From: Oscheius tipulae
Lineage: Eukaryota; Nematoda; Chromadorea; Rhabditida; Rhabditidae
NCBI GenBank assembly: GCA_037178975.1
Contig: JASJZH010000002.1
Location: forward strand, 930,001 to 994,000
Direction of reading: 5' to 3'
DNA length: 64,000 nt
The notes below the pieces were generated by a model. That model ran no database searches and was not told the DNA's origin. It saw only the letters and a program-made list of their open reading frames with translations. A program made the translations under genes and the position numbers. Shown here in pieces: positions 45,269-55,800 of the stretch. The first letter of the stretch is position 1. The number at the start of each line of letters is the position of its first letter.

Positions 45269-47052
45269 ATGTCCGCCAGCAAGCCCTTCAATCGGTCGAT
45301 AACGTGTCAGGCCGTCTTTGAGAATCCTTCTGTGGAAAGGTACCGTCTCTGCCTGTTTCTCTGTCTCTTTGTTTCTGTCTATTAAACTTCTTTTCAGATG
45401 CCGCTCCCTGTCCGTCAATAGAAGATCATCCGAGGGTGCTGAATCGAAATGCAGTCGGTCCAATAGTCGTGTAAGCCTCCCTCACCTAATAAAAGGGAAC
45501 AAAAGTTTAGATGATCCTAGTCATGCCGGCAGAGCAAAGATCGCAGATCAGTCTGCCGCGCAGTTCTACCGACAGTGCCATCATGGATGTACAGAGGAAG
45601 GAGTCAGATCTCTCTGACTCTGCAGATGAGGAAGAGGATGTCCGTCTGACACCCTTAGTGCATTTGAATAGGGCACCTGTACTACCATTCATGTTCTTGG
45701 GAGAGAGGGAAACTGTACAGGACACCCCCTTTCTTTGTGCTAACAAGATATGGTCAATAGCGGTGGGTGTCTCTGTCTCTGTCTCTGTCTCTGTCTCTGT
45801 CTCTGTCTCTGTCTCTGTCTCTGTCTCTGTCTCTGTCTCTGTCTCTGTCTCTGTCTCTGTCTCTGTCTCTGTCTCTGTCTCTGTCTCTGTCTCTGTCTCT
45901 GTCTCTGTCTCTGTCTCTGTCTCTGTCTCTGTCTCTGTCTCTGTCTCTGTCTCTGTCTCTGTCTCTGTCTCTGTCTCTGTCTCTGTCTCTGTCTCTGTCT
46001 CTGTCTCTGTCTCTGTCTCTGTCTCTGTCTCTGTCTCTGTCTCTGTCTCTGTCTCTGTCTCTGTCTCTGTCTCTGTCTCTGTCTCTGTCTCTGTCTCTGT
46101 CTCTGTCTCTGTCTCTGTCTCTGTCTCTGTCTCTGTCTCTGTCTCTGTCTCTGTCTCTGTCTCTGTCTCTGTCTCTGTCTCTGTCTCTGTCTCTGTCTCT
46201 GTCTCTGTCTCTGTCTCTGTCTCTGTCTCTGTCTCTGTCTCTGTCTCTGTCTCTGTCTCTGTCTCTGTCTCTGTCTCTGTCTCTGTCTCTGTCTCTGTCT
46301 CTGTCTCTGTCTCTGTCTCTGTCTCTGTCTCTGTCTCTGTCTCTGTCTCTGTCTCTGTCTCTGTCTCTGTCTCTGTCTCTGTCTCTGTCTCTGTCTCTGT
46401 CTCTGTCTCTGTCTCTGTCCTTCCCTTACCCTGATTTCCAGAATCTGACTTCCGAAAAGATTGAGCACTTGAGGCTAAGCTGTTGTTGTGATTCCCGCTC
46501 CACTACCAGTCACGTGATTCAAGAACATCACATCCCAATCGAGCAGGACATGACACTACAGGTCTTTGTGTCTCCTGTCTCTCTCATGGGGCCGTTTCAG
46601 GACTACCACAATCTCTTCAAAGAGTTCAACAGTGTTGTGACCAAAATCCGCGGGACAGACCGGAAAATCCTAGTCTACTCCGAGACCACCCAGCTTGGGC
46701 TGATGTTCGTCACTCAGTTCATAATGTCCCATTACAAAAATGTCGAGCTGAAACGGGCCCAGCATCAGCTGGAGAAAAACCTACGGGGTTGTGTTGAGCT
46801 CCCGCCCCGGTATATCAATATTCTGGAAGAGTATGAAGAAGTCTTGCTGGCTAAGAAGGCTGTAATGGAGAGAACTACAAAGGTTTAGTCCAGTTCCTGC
46901 ATAGAGAGACAGCATTTCAGAACCCAGTCCTTGAGAGCCGTGCCTCTTCAAGCTCCTCGACTGGAATCAGCTCCGCTGGCTCCACACCTAAGAAAGAGGC
47001 CCGTGTGAGGAATGGTAGCCTATCGAGGACACCGAAAATTGCCTGGCCATGA
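45269..47052 (+). CDS. dual-specificity-phosphatase-like pseudophosphatase
   Basis: Five exons: 45269-45339, 45398-45470, 45511-45762, 46442-46882, 46921-47052; 322 residues. A Ser/Arg-rich N-terminus and an acidic stretch (LSDSADEEEDVR) lead into a DSP-like fold: LPFMFLGERETVQD resembles the I-x-x-x-L-Y-L-G entry of DSPs, IPIEQD the substrate strand, and the end of the domain reads LPPRYINILEEYEE. The signature HCx5R is replaced by Y-S-E-T-T-Q-L-G at residues 211-218: the nucleophilic Cys is Ser and the Arg is Gly. Catalysis is therefore unlikely and a binding role (as in STYX-type proteins) is plausible. The last exon is Ser-rich; a read-through of intron 4 would stop at TAG after RTTKV. 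Intron 3 is 679 nt, almost entirely a GTCTCT array. An acceptor abuts the ATG. Confidence 0.7.
45769..46419. repeat. (GTCTCT)n hexanucleotide array, about 108 units
   Basis: 651 bp of uninterrupted perfect 6-bp repeat, filling most of intron 3 of the phosphatase-like gene. All open frames through it (Val-Ser, Cys-Leu, Leu-Ser or Arg-Gln dipeptides) are artefacts of a repeat length divisible by three. Confidence 0.99.
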
Positions 47053-47966
47053 TATTATCATATTCAACTTTTATGAAGAGCATGTGTACAGAAAAAGAGG
47101 CGCAGGGCCACAGAGACACAGAGAGGCGAAAAAGCAGAGATAGGGAGACACAGAGACATAGAGACCGATAGACAATTAGGCAGACTCTAATCATCAAGCA
47201 CCAACGTACCTGACTCTCACACTTCGTGGCTGGGGACAGGGAGACAGGCAGCCTCGTTCACTCTTTGAGAGTCGGAGAGATGGCCGGTTTCTTGCATTGG
47301 CAGCCTCTTCCTTGTGACTGACACCTGCAGTTCCATGCTCGTGAAGCTCTTGCGTCGGGTAGTCTGCTTCTGAAAGATGGTGGGACAAAAGTCGTCTGTT
47401 TTAGTGTCTCTACCTCTGTCTCTTTGTCAGTCTGCCATCAAGAGAATTTGGACGCTGGATCAGAGCACTATCAGTCTTCTCTTGTGACCCCGAGACTTCC
47501 AAAGAACTATACCAAACACCGCTGTGGACTCAATAGAAAGACCTCGGAGCCGGGAGGACCGAGCATGACATCATCTTTTGAGAGATGGCTGCTACCTGTG
47601 GCGTATTCACAAGTAGCTGTCATATTGCAGGCTCATCACCGAATACAAAACGCGAGAAAGAGAGACGTTACTGTTGGCAATATCTGTCTATGTCTACTGT
47701 CAAAAGTGGAAGCTACTTTGGAAAAATTTTCTGACTTTCGAGAAAGTATGTGGCTACCATCTTCGGAGGCGACTGTTGAGCAAACTGGAATGTCTCTAGT
47801 TGTCAACTTGACAAGATCTCTGATTGTCATGAAGCGTTTGTTTTGAAGCAAACACTTTGTAACTTTACAAGATTGTCGAGAGTTCAAAAACCCCTTCTTC
47901 TGAAAGTGAAAAAAGCAGTCTCAGTATTAGCATTAAAAAACAAGCAAAAAAGTAAAAAAGTAAAAA

Positions 47967-48085
47967 AGCTTACGACACCCGGGATTCCCAAGCCGTCTCC
48001 GATCCAAGTACTAACCGGGCCCAACGTTGCTTGACTTGCCAGATCGGACGGGATGGCGTACTTTCAACGTGGTGTGGCCGTAAGC
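47967..48085 (-). rRNA. 5S ribosomal RNA
   Basis: A 119-nt sequence read on the minus strand begins GCTTACGGCCACACCACGTT and ends TGTCGTAAGCT; the two ends pair as 5S helix I. Internal landmarks are CGTCCGATCTGGCAAGTCAA and TAGTACTTGGATCGGAGACG (the C-box region). A T-run follows the 3' end directly (AGCTTTTTTAC), a good RNA polymerase III terminator. From memory it matches nematode 5S closely. A single copy is present in this window. Confidence 0.95.
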
Positions 48086-48200
48086 GATCCAGCCTAGTCC
48101 TGCCGAAAACACATTTCCAGCAGCATTTCTACCCAAATATTTTTTGTCCGGGTTTGATGGCCGCGTCTCGCGACAGCAAAAGAGAGAAAGAGGATGGACA

Positions 48201-48260
48201 GATATGAGCATGATACGAAACTATTGAACAGATATGAGCATGATACGAAACTATTGAACG
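48201..48260. repeat. 30-bp tandem duplication
   Basis: Two adjacent 30-bp copies, beginning GATATGAGCATGATACGAAA, that differ only at the last base. Confidence 0.9.
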
Positions 48261-48379
48261 GATTAGGTGCGAACAGTAAAGGGAGAGCGGGATGATAATG
48301 GGGTGAGAATTGAAATATTGATAGGGAGACAGAGAGAGCAGGGTAGACAAGCTGTATTTCTATAACCTTCATCTACAAT

Positions 48380-50348
48380 CTACAATGCATTCCACAGCGG
48401 ATTCTTCTGTGCAATCGTCTCTCCTCTCGTCTCCACTCGACTTCCCAAGACTCGATGGCATCGTATACAGCGACGACATGAGATCACTGAATTAATTCTA
48501 CCGCTCCTGTCTATCCAAGACCCACTTTTAGTTTCTCCAATAGCAGCTCCTGAGATGCTCTTGGCTGCACTGTCTTGGAGAGTACGGTACTTTTTGTCAT
48601 TCTTCTCATGGGCCTCTTTCCATGCCGCTTCGACTTGAGGATTGACCTGCCAAGAGGTACCATTACGTCTCTTGTCTTCTTCCTTGAGATGACCGTGGAC
48701 CAATTCGGAGTTTTCGTGGAGCTGAGTATGGTTTGACAGTGACAGTGACAGTATCTCATCTCACCCTTTCTCTGATCTGAGCATACTTGGCTCTTCTTCC
48801 CTCACTCGCCTCAGCGTCTCTCTCATGTTGTCTCGTTTTGAACTGTTCCAAGCGGTCAATGTTGTTCCTGAAATTTTTTTTTACATAAACAGGAACCGGA
48901 CCTCATATGTTCGTTTCTCTCCACCTGATTGCTTTGTTTCTGGAGACGGGCTGCTCTCCAGCCATGCTCGTCAGGTCTCTCAGCCCACCAGAGCCAAGCG
49001 TCGTCGGAGGGTGGGGCCTTTCTTTGCATTTCCATCTGAAGAAAATGGCTGGTGTGTAAAAACAGAGAAACAGAGACAGAGAGAGACAGATCTTACCTGG
49101 AACTCTAACTGTCTTCTCAAAGCATCTTTGTCATGCCTACTCCTTGTCTCTTCAGCCTCCCGAAAAGCTGCAAACTCTCTGGCTGCTCGACTGTTACTCG
49201 CAGCATCTAGTGCCTCCTGTCTCTCATACTCATCCACTCGTCTCAGTCTCTTCTCCTCCATCTGCTTTGACAGATCCCGAGCGTAGTTTTCTTTTCTCTG
49301 ACGGTCTACAAGTCCCTGATCTACATCTTCTCGACGAAAAATGTAATAGTCCTGTGGTGGACTCTTCACTCTCCTCGCCTTGTGCTCGTCTATCATGCCC
49401 TGGTTGACCCTGTCAACATGGTCGCGAAGTCTCCTACGTCGAGATTCTTCTTCAAAACGGGCTTCTTCTTCTTTTCTAGTCATGTCCGCCTCGTATTTGA
49501 CAGCCTTTCTTGCAGCTTCTTCATGTTTTCTGACTTCAGCATCGGCTTCGGACTTCATCCGGTGAAGGTACATGTCTTCCAGTCGACACTGAGCGCAGAT
49601 GTCTCCTTGTTCACCGTAGTACTCTTCCTGGAAATACACCCTCTCTTTGTCTGCTGGGAGCATCTCTCTTTCTTCCTGTCTCACCTTTCTGAACCGACTC
49701 AGCTCCAGTCCATTCTCCCCCTTCAAATGAACTCTCTCCTCTGCGACCGTTAGTTCTTCCATATCCTCATGTAGTCGCTCAGCAGCTCCCAGCATGATTC
49801 CTCTTTCAATCGAAGGGCCAATTCTCTCCTCCAAGTTCACATCTCGAAGGGGATCCAAAGACTGGGGTGGCTCGAGTCGTCTGAACTTTGGATCCAGGCC
49901 AACATCGTCCATTTTGTATCTGTCCATGTCAGAGAAGGGAGGATTGACATCGGCAAGGGGAACTCGGGGTGGGAAACCTGAAGAGCAGTCACTGTCACTG
50001 TCTCTGTCACTTACCTAAAGGGTTACTTTCCGGACGGTCAAGATATCTAGAAGTCGGTCCATCGAACACAGGTTCTGGAGCATCCTGGTTGAAGGGAGGG
50101 GGTGTCTCCATTGGTGAAACTGATAGTCTAGGCAATCTTTCTGCCCGAGCTGACTTACATTGTCTGGTATAGTTCTTTCCCAAAATCATGTTCTCTGGCG
50201 GCCGGAACCGAGGCGCATCGAAGCTTTCGAGGGCTTCTAGACGCTCGTTTAAAGGTGCAGTGACAGACAACTAACCTCTGACCCTGTCAGACTCGGTGGG
50301 CTCACGGTTCCCCATCCTGTCGTAGAAATATACTTTTCCGTAGCGCAT
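48380..50348 (-). CDS. unrecognised charged coiled-coil protein
   Basis: Six minus-strand exons: 50348-50276, 50236-50015, 49977-49097, 49035-48902, 48867-48765, 48721-48380; 584 residues. It opens MRYGKVYFYDRMGNREPTES. An N-terminal third rich in Pro (METPPPFNQDAPEPVFDGP) leads to a long Glu/Arg/Lys helical region (ARKAVKYEADMTRKEEEARF, then EEESRRRRLRDHVDRVNQG, then KQMEEKRLRRVDEYERQ) typical of cytoskeletal or axonemal coiled coils. A Trp-rich patch follows (DDAWLWWAERPDEHGW), then the C-terminal exon (AWKEAHEKNDKKYRTLQD). No catalytic motif, signal or membrane segment is visible. All exons join in phase. I do not recognise the family; a ciliary/cytoskeletal role is only a guess from composition. 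An acceptor lies about 16 nt before the ATG. Confidence 0.75.
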
Positions 50349-51270
50349 TGTGGTCAAGTAGCAACTGCTCTCTGGTTGACTGCACCTTTCGAGAGTCGCA
50401 GCCACCTCCATTTCCGGTTGTAAATAAAATGCCTAGGAGCTATACGAAAAGGAAATCGCCTATTTGTGGGGTCATTCTAGTGTGTCTACGTGCCGATTTG
50501 AACTTTTCTCGGCGCCGAAAGAAACTGACATGGCCGTTCGTCACAATTATCGCATTACAGATCGCCTGGCTGACAATTAGGGAAGACAAATGTCACGTAG
50601 GGGGAAGACCCGGTGGAACCTAAAACTGTCAGAAAGACAGAAAGACAGAAAGACAGAAAGACAGAAAGACAGAAAGACAGAAAGACAGAAAGACAGAAAG
50701 ACAGAAAGACAGAAAGACAGAAAGACAGAAAGACAGAAAGACAGAAAGACAGAAAGACAGAAAGACAGAAAGACAGAAAGACAGAGAGACAGAGAGACAG
50801 AGAGACAGAGAGACAGAGAGACAAAGAGACAGAGAGACAGAGAGATAATCAGTGTTTTTGAACTCTCTATCATTTCTAGAAGACCGTAATGGACTCGTAC
50901 TCTCACTCAGAGCCTATTCTTTCAAAAGTCACGTAGTCTTTCGTAAGAGGCGTCTGTCCCCGACTGTGTGTTCTCTACTCCTTACCCGCTATAAAAGGCG
51001 AACTATTGGTTTGTTGCCGCAGCCATCAGCTGGCCCCAGATCGTACTTTCCCTCCCAGTTCATTGGGCGTCAGCTAACTGAACCGTCCCCAGTTTGTACT
51101 TTTCCTATCAGGGCCAGCTGATTGAACATTTGAACATTTCTGTCACTATTTCTACTTTGTTATCCTGAAACTTGGTAGCGTTACTGCCAAAATCATAAGC
51201 GTCGCTTTCCTCCTTTCTTGCTTTTCCAACCCAATTTCATGTCACAATTCTAGTCAATCACCAATCCACC
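50349..51270. other. intergenic between divergent genes, with octamer array
   Basis: Promoter interval for the coiled-coil (minus) and CYSL (plus) genes, containing the repeat array at 50631-50846. Nothing else was recognised. Confidence 0.5.
50631..50846. repeat. (AGACAGAA)n array grading into AGACAGAG
   Basis: About 19 copies of an 8-bp unit AGACAGAA (to about 50783) followed by several copies of AGACAGAG. The long Asp-Arg-Lys-Thr or Cys-Leu-Ser open frames over it are repeat artefacts. Confidence 0.95.
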
Positions 51271-52784
51271 ATGTCCCGCGAAACTATGCAAGTATCTGGA
51301 GGAGATGTCATCGGAAACACTCCCCTGCTTCGTCTGAATCGTGTCACTGAGGGCCTGAAGGCTACCATTGCCGTCAAGCTCGAGTACATGAATCCTGCCG
51401 GATCGGTCAAGGACCGAATCGCCTTCAACATGATCGAGACGGCTGAGAAGGAGGGAAAGGTGAGACTTTGAATCTTTATGCTACTGTTCAAAACGTCTAG
51501 ATCACATTTTTCAACTTTGTGATGTCCTGCAAAGTTGTAGAGCTGGATTTTGTCTATAAAATGTAAAATGTTAGGTCGTTAGCGTGAAAAATGCATTTCA
51601 AAATCGAAGTCTCGCTCACAGTAACACATAGCTACTGACGCCATTCAAGTCAATCAGAAAACCGGCGCAACCTTTGCTGCATAGCTCAGCCGTGGCGGGT
51701 TCAACCCCGAGTATGTCGAAACTTTTTGTCTCTTCTTGAATACATGGAAAAAGCTTTAGAAGCCTTTTTGCTTAAGTGGCCTAACAGCAGTCTTTTGAAC
51801 CCATTATTGTGTGCCGGATTCTTGGATTGCCTCTTGAGGCAATCCTGACGGATACAGTATAAACCTGTCTTTCAGATCACTCCCGGAAAGACCATCCTCA
51901 TCGAGCCCACCTCTGGAAACATGGGCATTGCCTTGGCCTACTGTGCTGCCCTGAAAGACTACAAGCTCATCCTGACCATGCCCGCCTCGATGAGCATTGA
52001 GCGCCGTTCTCTCCTGAAGGCTTACGGCGCCGAGGTTGTTCTGACCAATCCGGCCACTGCCGTGAAGGGAGCCGTCGAAAGGGCCCAGGAACTGGCAGCG
52101 GCCATTCCCAATGCTTACATACTGAACCAATTCGCCAATCCGGCCAACCCGGCAGCCCACTACAAGACCACTGGCCCGGAAATCTGGAAGCAGACAGAGG
52201 GAAAGGTCGACATGGTCTGCTTCGGAGTCGGATCGGGAGGAACCTGTACTGGAGTCGGTCGCTATCTAAAGGAGAAGAATCCGAATATTGAAGTGTTCCC
52301 TGTAGAGCCGGTCGAGTCGTCCGTGATCAATGGACTTCCTCATTCTCCCCATAAGATTCAAGGTGAGACAGTGACAGTGATAGAGACTGACCTACTCTTT
52401 TCCAGGCATGGGAATTGGCATGATTCCCGAGGTTCTGGACCTCGGTCTTTTCAAGGAGGCTCTCCGTGTCCATTCTGACGATGCCATCGCCATGGCCAAG
52501 CGTCTGGCCGTCGAGGAAGCCATTTTGGGTGGAATCTCCTCGGGAGCCAACGTCTGTGCGGCCATCCAGTTGGCCAAGCGCCCAGAGAATGAGGGCAAGC
52601 TCATCGTGACCACTGTCAACAGTTTTGGAGAACGCTACTTGTCAGTTTCTGTCAACTATCCCCTTAACTATGCCAATTTAGATCAACCGCTCTCTACTCC
52701 GAAATCCGCGAGGCCGCAGCGGCCATGCAGATGACCAGCTTCGAAGACGCTCTCGCCACCTGCAAGGCCTTCCTGGGCATCTAG
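51271..52784 (+). CDS. cysteine synthase-like (CYSL) PLP enzyme
   Basis: Fold-type II pyridoxal-phosphate enzyme of the O-acetylserine sulfhydrylase/cystathionine beta-synthase family. Nematode CYSL proteins make cysteine or beta-cyanoalanine from sulfide/cyanide, or act as hydrogen sulfide sensors. Four exons: 51271-51459, 51876-52362, 52406-52640, 52682-52784; 337 residues, the length of stand-alone synthases (no heme or CBS regulatory domains). The PLP lysine is Lys47 in NPAGSVKDR. The substrate loop reads TSGNMG at 75-80, where TSGNTG is usual. The phosphate cup is [12 protein letters not shown] (about 180-191), and the pyridine-nitrogen contact is Ser270 in GGISSGAN. The C-terminus is [16 protein letters not shown] and onward. 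An acceptor lies 17 nt before the ATG; a poly(A) signal lies 51 nt after the stop. Confidence 0.95.
51460..51875 (+). other. 416-nt first intron of the CYSL gene
   Basis: Contains one copy of the dispersed motif CTGCAAAGTTGTAG (51527-51540) and a tRNA-like patch (CATAGCTCAG ... CGGGTTCAACCCCG, about 51680-51712) that does not fold as a tRNA. The gene's other introns are about 40 nt. Confidence 0.6.
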
Positions 52785-52834
52785 ACCCGATGTGCCTCGT
52801 CTCTTACCAATTAACAGATTCATTAAATATAAAC

Positions 52835-52840
52835 AATAAA
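52835..52840 (+). terminator. AATAAA polyadenylation signal of the CYSL gene
   Basis: Canonical hexamer 51 nt after the CYSL stop and only 23 bp before the laminin stop on the other strand, so the two genes are tightly tail-to-tail. Confidence 0.8.
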
Positions 52841-52862
52841 AACCGGACATAGATTAAAGTAA

Positions 52863-55800
52863 TTAGTTGACAGGACACTCTTCCTTGTTGACATCACCGA
52901 AGGTCTCCATGCTGGCAATGTCCAGCTGTTTCTTGCGCCGAATGACACGACTCTTCTTGTCTCCGTAGTTGACGATACGGACGCAACCGACGTAGTTTTC
53001 TGGAAAAGGAGGGCATCAGAATTATTCGGGTGTCTCTCTGCCTCTCTGACTCTGTACTCACCCTTGGTAGCAAGTCCCTGATTAGTGACTCCTTCCGGAA
53101 CACCTCCCAGATAAATGGGGTCGTTGGTGACGGTATCGGGCTTCTTGTTCTTCTTCATGATCTGAAGATTACTCTTGCCGTCGACAGTGAGAGTCATGAG
53201 GTTCTTCTTTTTCATGATCTTGATCGAATGCCAATGTCCATCACAAAGACCGTTGTTCTCTGGTGGAGTGTAGACCATGACATCCGCACCGGCTCCACTG
53301 TCAACGATGAACTGGAAATGATAAGTATAGAGAGACAAAGACTGTGATGCAGATAGACACAGAGACAGAGAGACTGAAAGACAAGACTTACCTTGATAGA
53401 ACCGTTGATGATCTGTACAGTTAGGTATTCGACCTTTCCGACAGAGAGCAGGATAGCGTTGTCTGTTCTGGGTCGGATTTCCAGATCGGCAGCGAAGGTC
53501 TGTCCAATATGGTACTCCTTCTTCAAGATAACATGTCCACCATCTGGTCCGAAGAAGATTCCATGTTCGTAGAAAGCTTGACAGGGAACGGTATTGAACT
53601 CCTTGGGCTCCTGGTCGAACCTCTTCTCATTGAGCTTGAGATCACGAATGCAACCACCGAACTCTGATTTGACGTTCAAGAGGGTCTTCACATAGGCTGT
53701 CAAGTCGGCTGGGACACCTCCAACGTAGAGCGGAGCGTCTGTGTCGATAGGAGAGTTGCCCTTGACAGAGGTGACATCAGTGCTGTCGTCATCGACCACC
53801 AGGTGAGCCTCTTCCATGTTTCTGGTGGCTCGAACAGAGTGCCATTGGCCGTCGAGGATGGAGCGACTGGATTTGACGAGAACCTGGCAAAAGGGGGGAT
53901 AAAATGGTCACTGCCTCTGTCTCCGCCTATGGTGTTCTCTATCTGTAAGGCACTTGTCACAGAGGTAGGGAAAACTTTGGATCGCCTGGGACTCGAACAC
54001 GAGACTTCGTCATTCGAAATCCACTGCTCTACCACTGCTAGCGATCCGCATCGGCGCTATTTCATTGGACTGTACATGAATCCATTATTCCTGACATGTC
54101 TCTGTCACTCTCCCGACTCACCTGTCCGGCTCCAGCATCATAGGAGAAGACGAGCTTTCCATCCATGATGAACAGAGCCACGTGGTCGGTCTGTTTCTCA
54201 TTCGTGGCTAAGAAGATGACTCCGCTGGCAGCGGTAGCTCTGACTTGAAGAGAGAACGTGCCCTTCTTGTCAAAAGCATCTGGGATCTCTAGATACTCCA
54301 GATGACTATTAGCAGCAGCTCCGAATCTTGTTCCATCACTGTCATTGAACCCTCCGCGAGGAGTTTTCGGCAGGGCACAGGATCCTTCGGGTCTTGGCTG
54401 AAAGATATCGGGAATGTACGGATTGGCAGAAACTAGGGAAATGAAGCAAACTAAGTAAGCATGCTAGCAACAGAATAGATAGAGGGATAGCGAACCAAAG
54501 AGGCGGCAGGCGGACTTACAATCGGCGCCAAAGTTACAACTGGACCGGCTGTGGTCTGAGCCAGACCGGCCGGGGTTAGGGTCGGGGAAGACGTTTCTTC
54601 CCCTGGCTGAAATGGTACGAGTTTGAATCTGTCTTTGTCTCTCTGTCTCTTACTCTTACCTCAGCAATAGTCTTGGGTCCGTCTGTTGGTGTTGTCACCT
54701 CATCTGTTGACATGGTAGTCGGAGCCACGGTGGTTCTGATGACATCATCTCTTAGGGAACATCCAGTCAACGAGACTTCGTTGACTATAGCCTTCGAGAA
54801 GTCCAGAAGCTGACCATTGAAAGTTACGTCTCCGACACAGCCCACAAACTTTCCAGAGCCTTGTTTTCCGAACAGGATCTGGACAGTCTCTCCCGGCTTG
54901 GCGTCCTCTCCATTGTTTCTGTCGGTCTGCTTTGAGTGGAGATCGTCCACGTCGATGCGCAGATACTGCTTGTTCTTCTTGACAGAGACAAAGTGCCACA
55001 TCTCATCGTTGATGTCCGAGACTTCCAGGGTCAGTTTGTCGTCTCCCGAGGCGGCTGTCATCGTTCCGTCCTCGAAGGACAGTGAGAGCAAATCGTCTTC
55101 TTCCGTCTTCACAGTGAAGAGGGTTGCGGTCGAGTTCATTGTGGTCTTGAATCTGAGAGTCACCTCGGCCTCTCCGTTGGTAGAGATGTTGTTAAATATG
55201 GCCGATGCTCTGTCAGAGAGGATTGAAACGGTACTGACAGTTCCCAGTGGGCAAGAGTTCCTGACTCCCTTGCTAGCTCTGACTCCTCTTCCCTGTAGGT
55301 CAACATCGTCAGAATTCAGTCTGATCGAGCGAAGACATCCTCTCAGCGGCTCGACGGTGGTTCGAAGATGGACACTGGTCGGGACTCCTCCAAGGTAGAA
55401 GTTCTGAGAGACAGAGAGCTCAGCATTGCCCTCGGGGGCATTGTCATCAGCCACGGTCTCAGCATCGACTCCCAGCTTGACATGGATTCCGTCACGGATG
55501 ACCGAGACAGTATGCCACTCCCCATCGTTCAGATTGTTCCTGTCACTCTGCCACGAACCCACACCTGAGCCAAAGTCCACTGAAAGCTTGACAGCCCCGT
55601 CACTTAGTTCCAACGTCATGAATTCTCGCTCCTTTCCGACAAAGAAGAGAAGCCCATCGGGGCTGTAGGTCAAGAACTGGAGACTGAGGACGGTCCTCTT
55701 CCTCGGATTCCAGTGGCCGAGCTCGTGGACGATGTAGCCCTCACCGTTGAGAGAGACTCCCAAATTTTCGACGTTGTCCGTGTTGCGAGGTCGTTTGGGA

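Larger units (their letters stand above)
47053..48379. other. intergenic, 5S rRNA gene and tandem repeat
   Basis: Apart from the 5S rRNA gene and a 2x30-bp tandem repeat, no gene is firmly recognised. A minus-strand block at about 47216-47368 follows an acceptor (tctttcag) and reads KQTTRRKSFTSMELQVSV to a stop after PVPSHEV. It could be a terminal exon, but no partner exon was found. Confidence 0.45.

Noticed and set aside
45769..46419. Possible CRISPR-like or satellite array
   Set aside because: There are no spacers; it is a simple hexanucleotide repeat in a eukaryotic intron.
45740..46468. Several open frames of 230-370 codons on both strands
   Set aside because: They are translations of the pure GTCTCT array, whose 6-bp unit keeps all frames open; the real exons flank it.
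47424..47846. Plus-strand 140-codon open frame
   Set aside because: No family resemblance, no consistent splice context and mixed composition; probably chance.
50555..50906. Repetitive open frames rich in Asp-Arg-Lys-Thr or Cys-Leu-Ser
   Set aside because: They arise from the AGACAGAA/AGACAGAG array and have no splice or start context.
51680..51712. tRNA-like patch in the first CYSL intron
   Set aside because: Box-like words are present but no acceptor, anticodon or full T arm can be formed.
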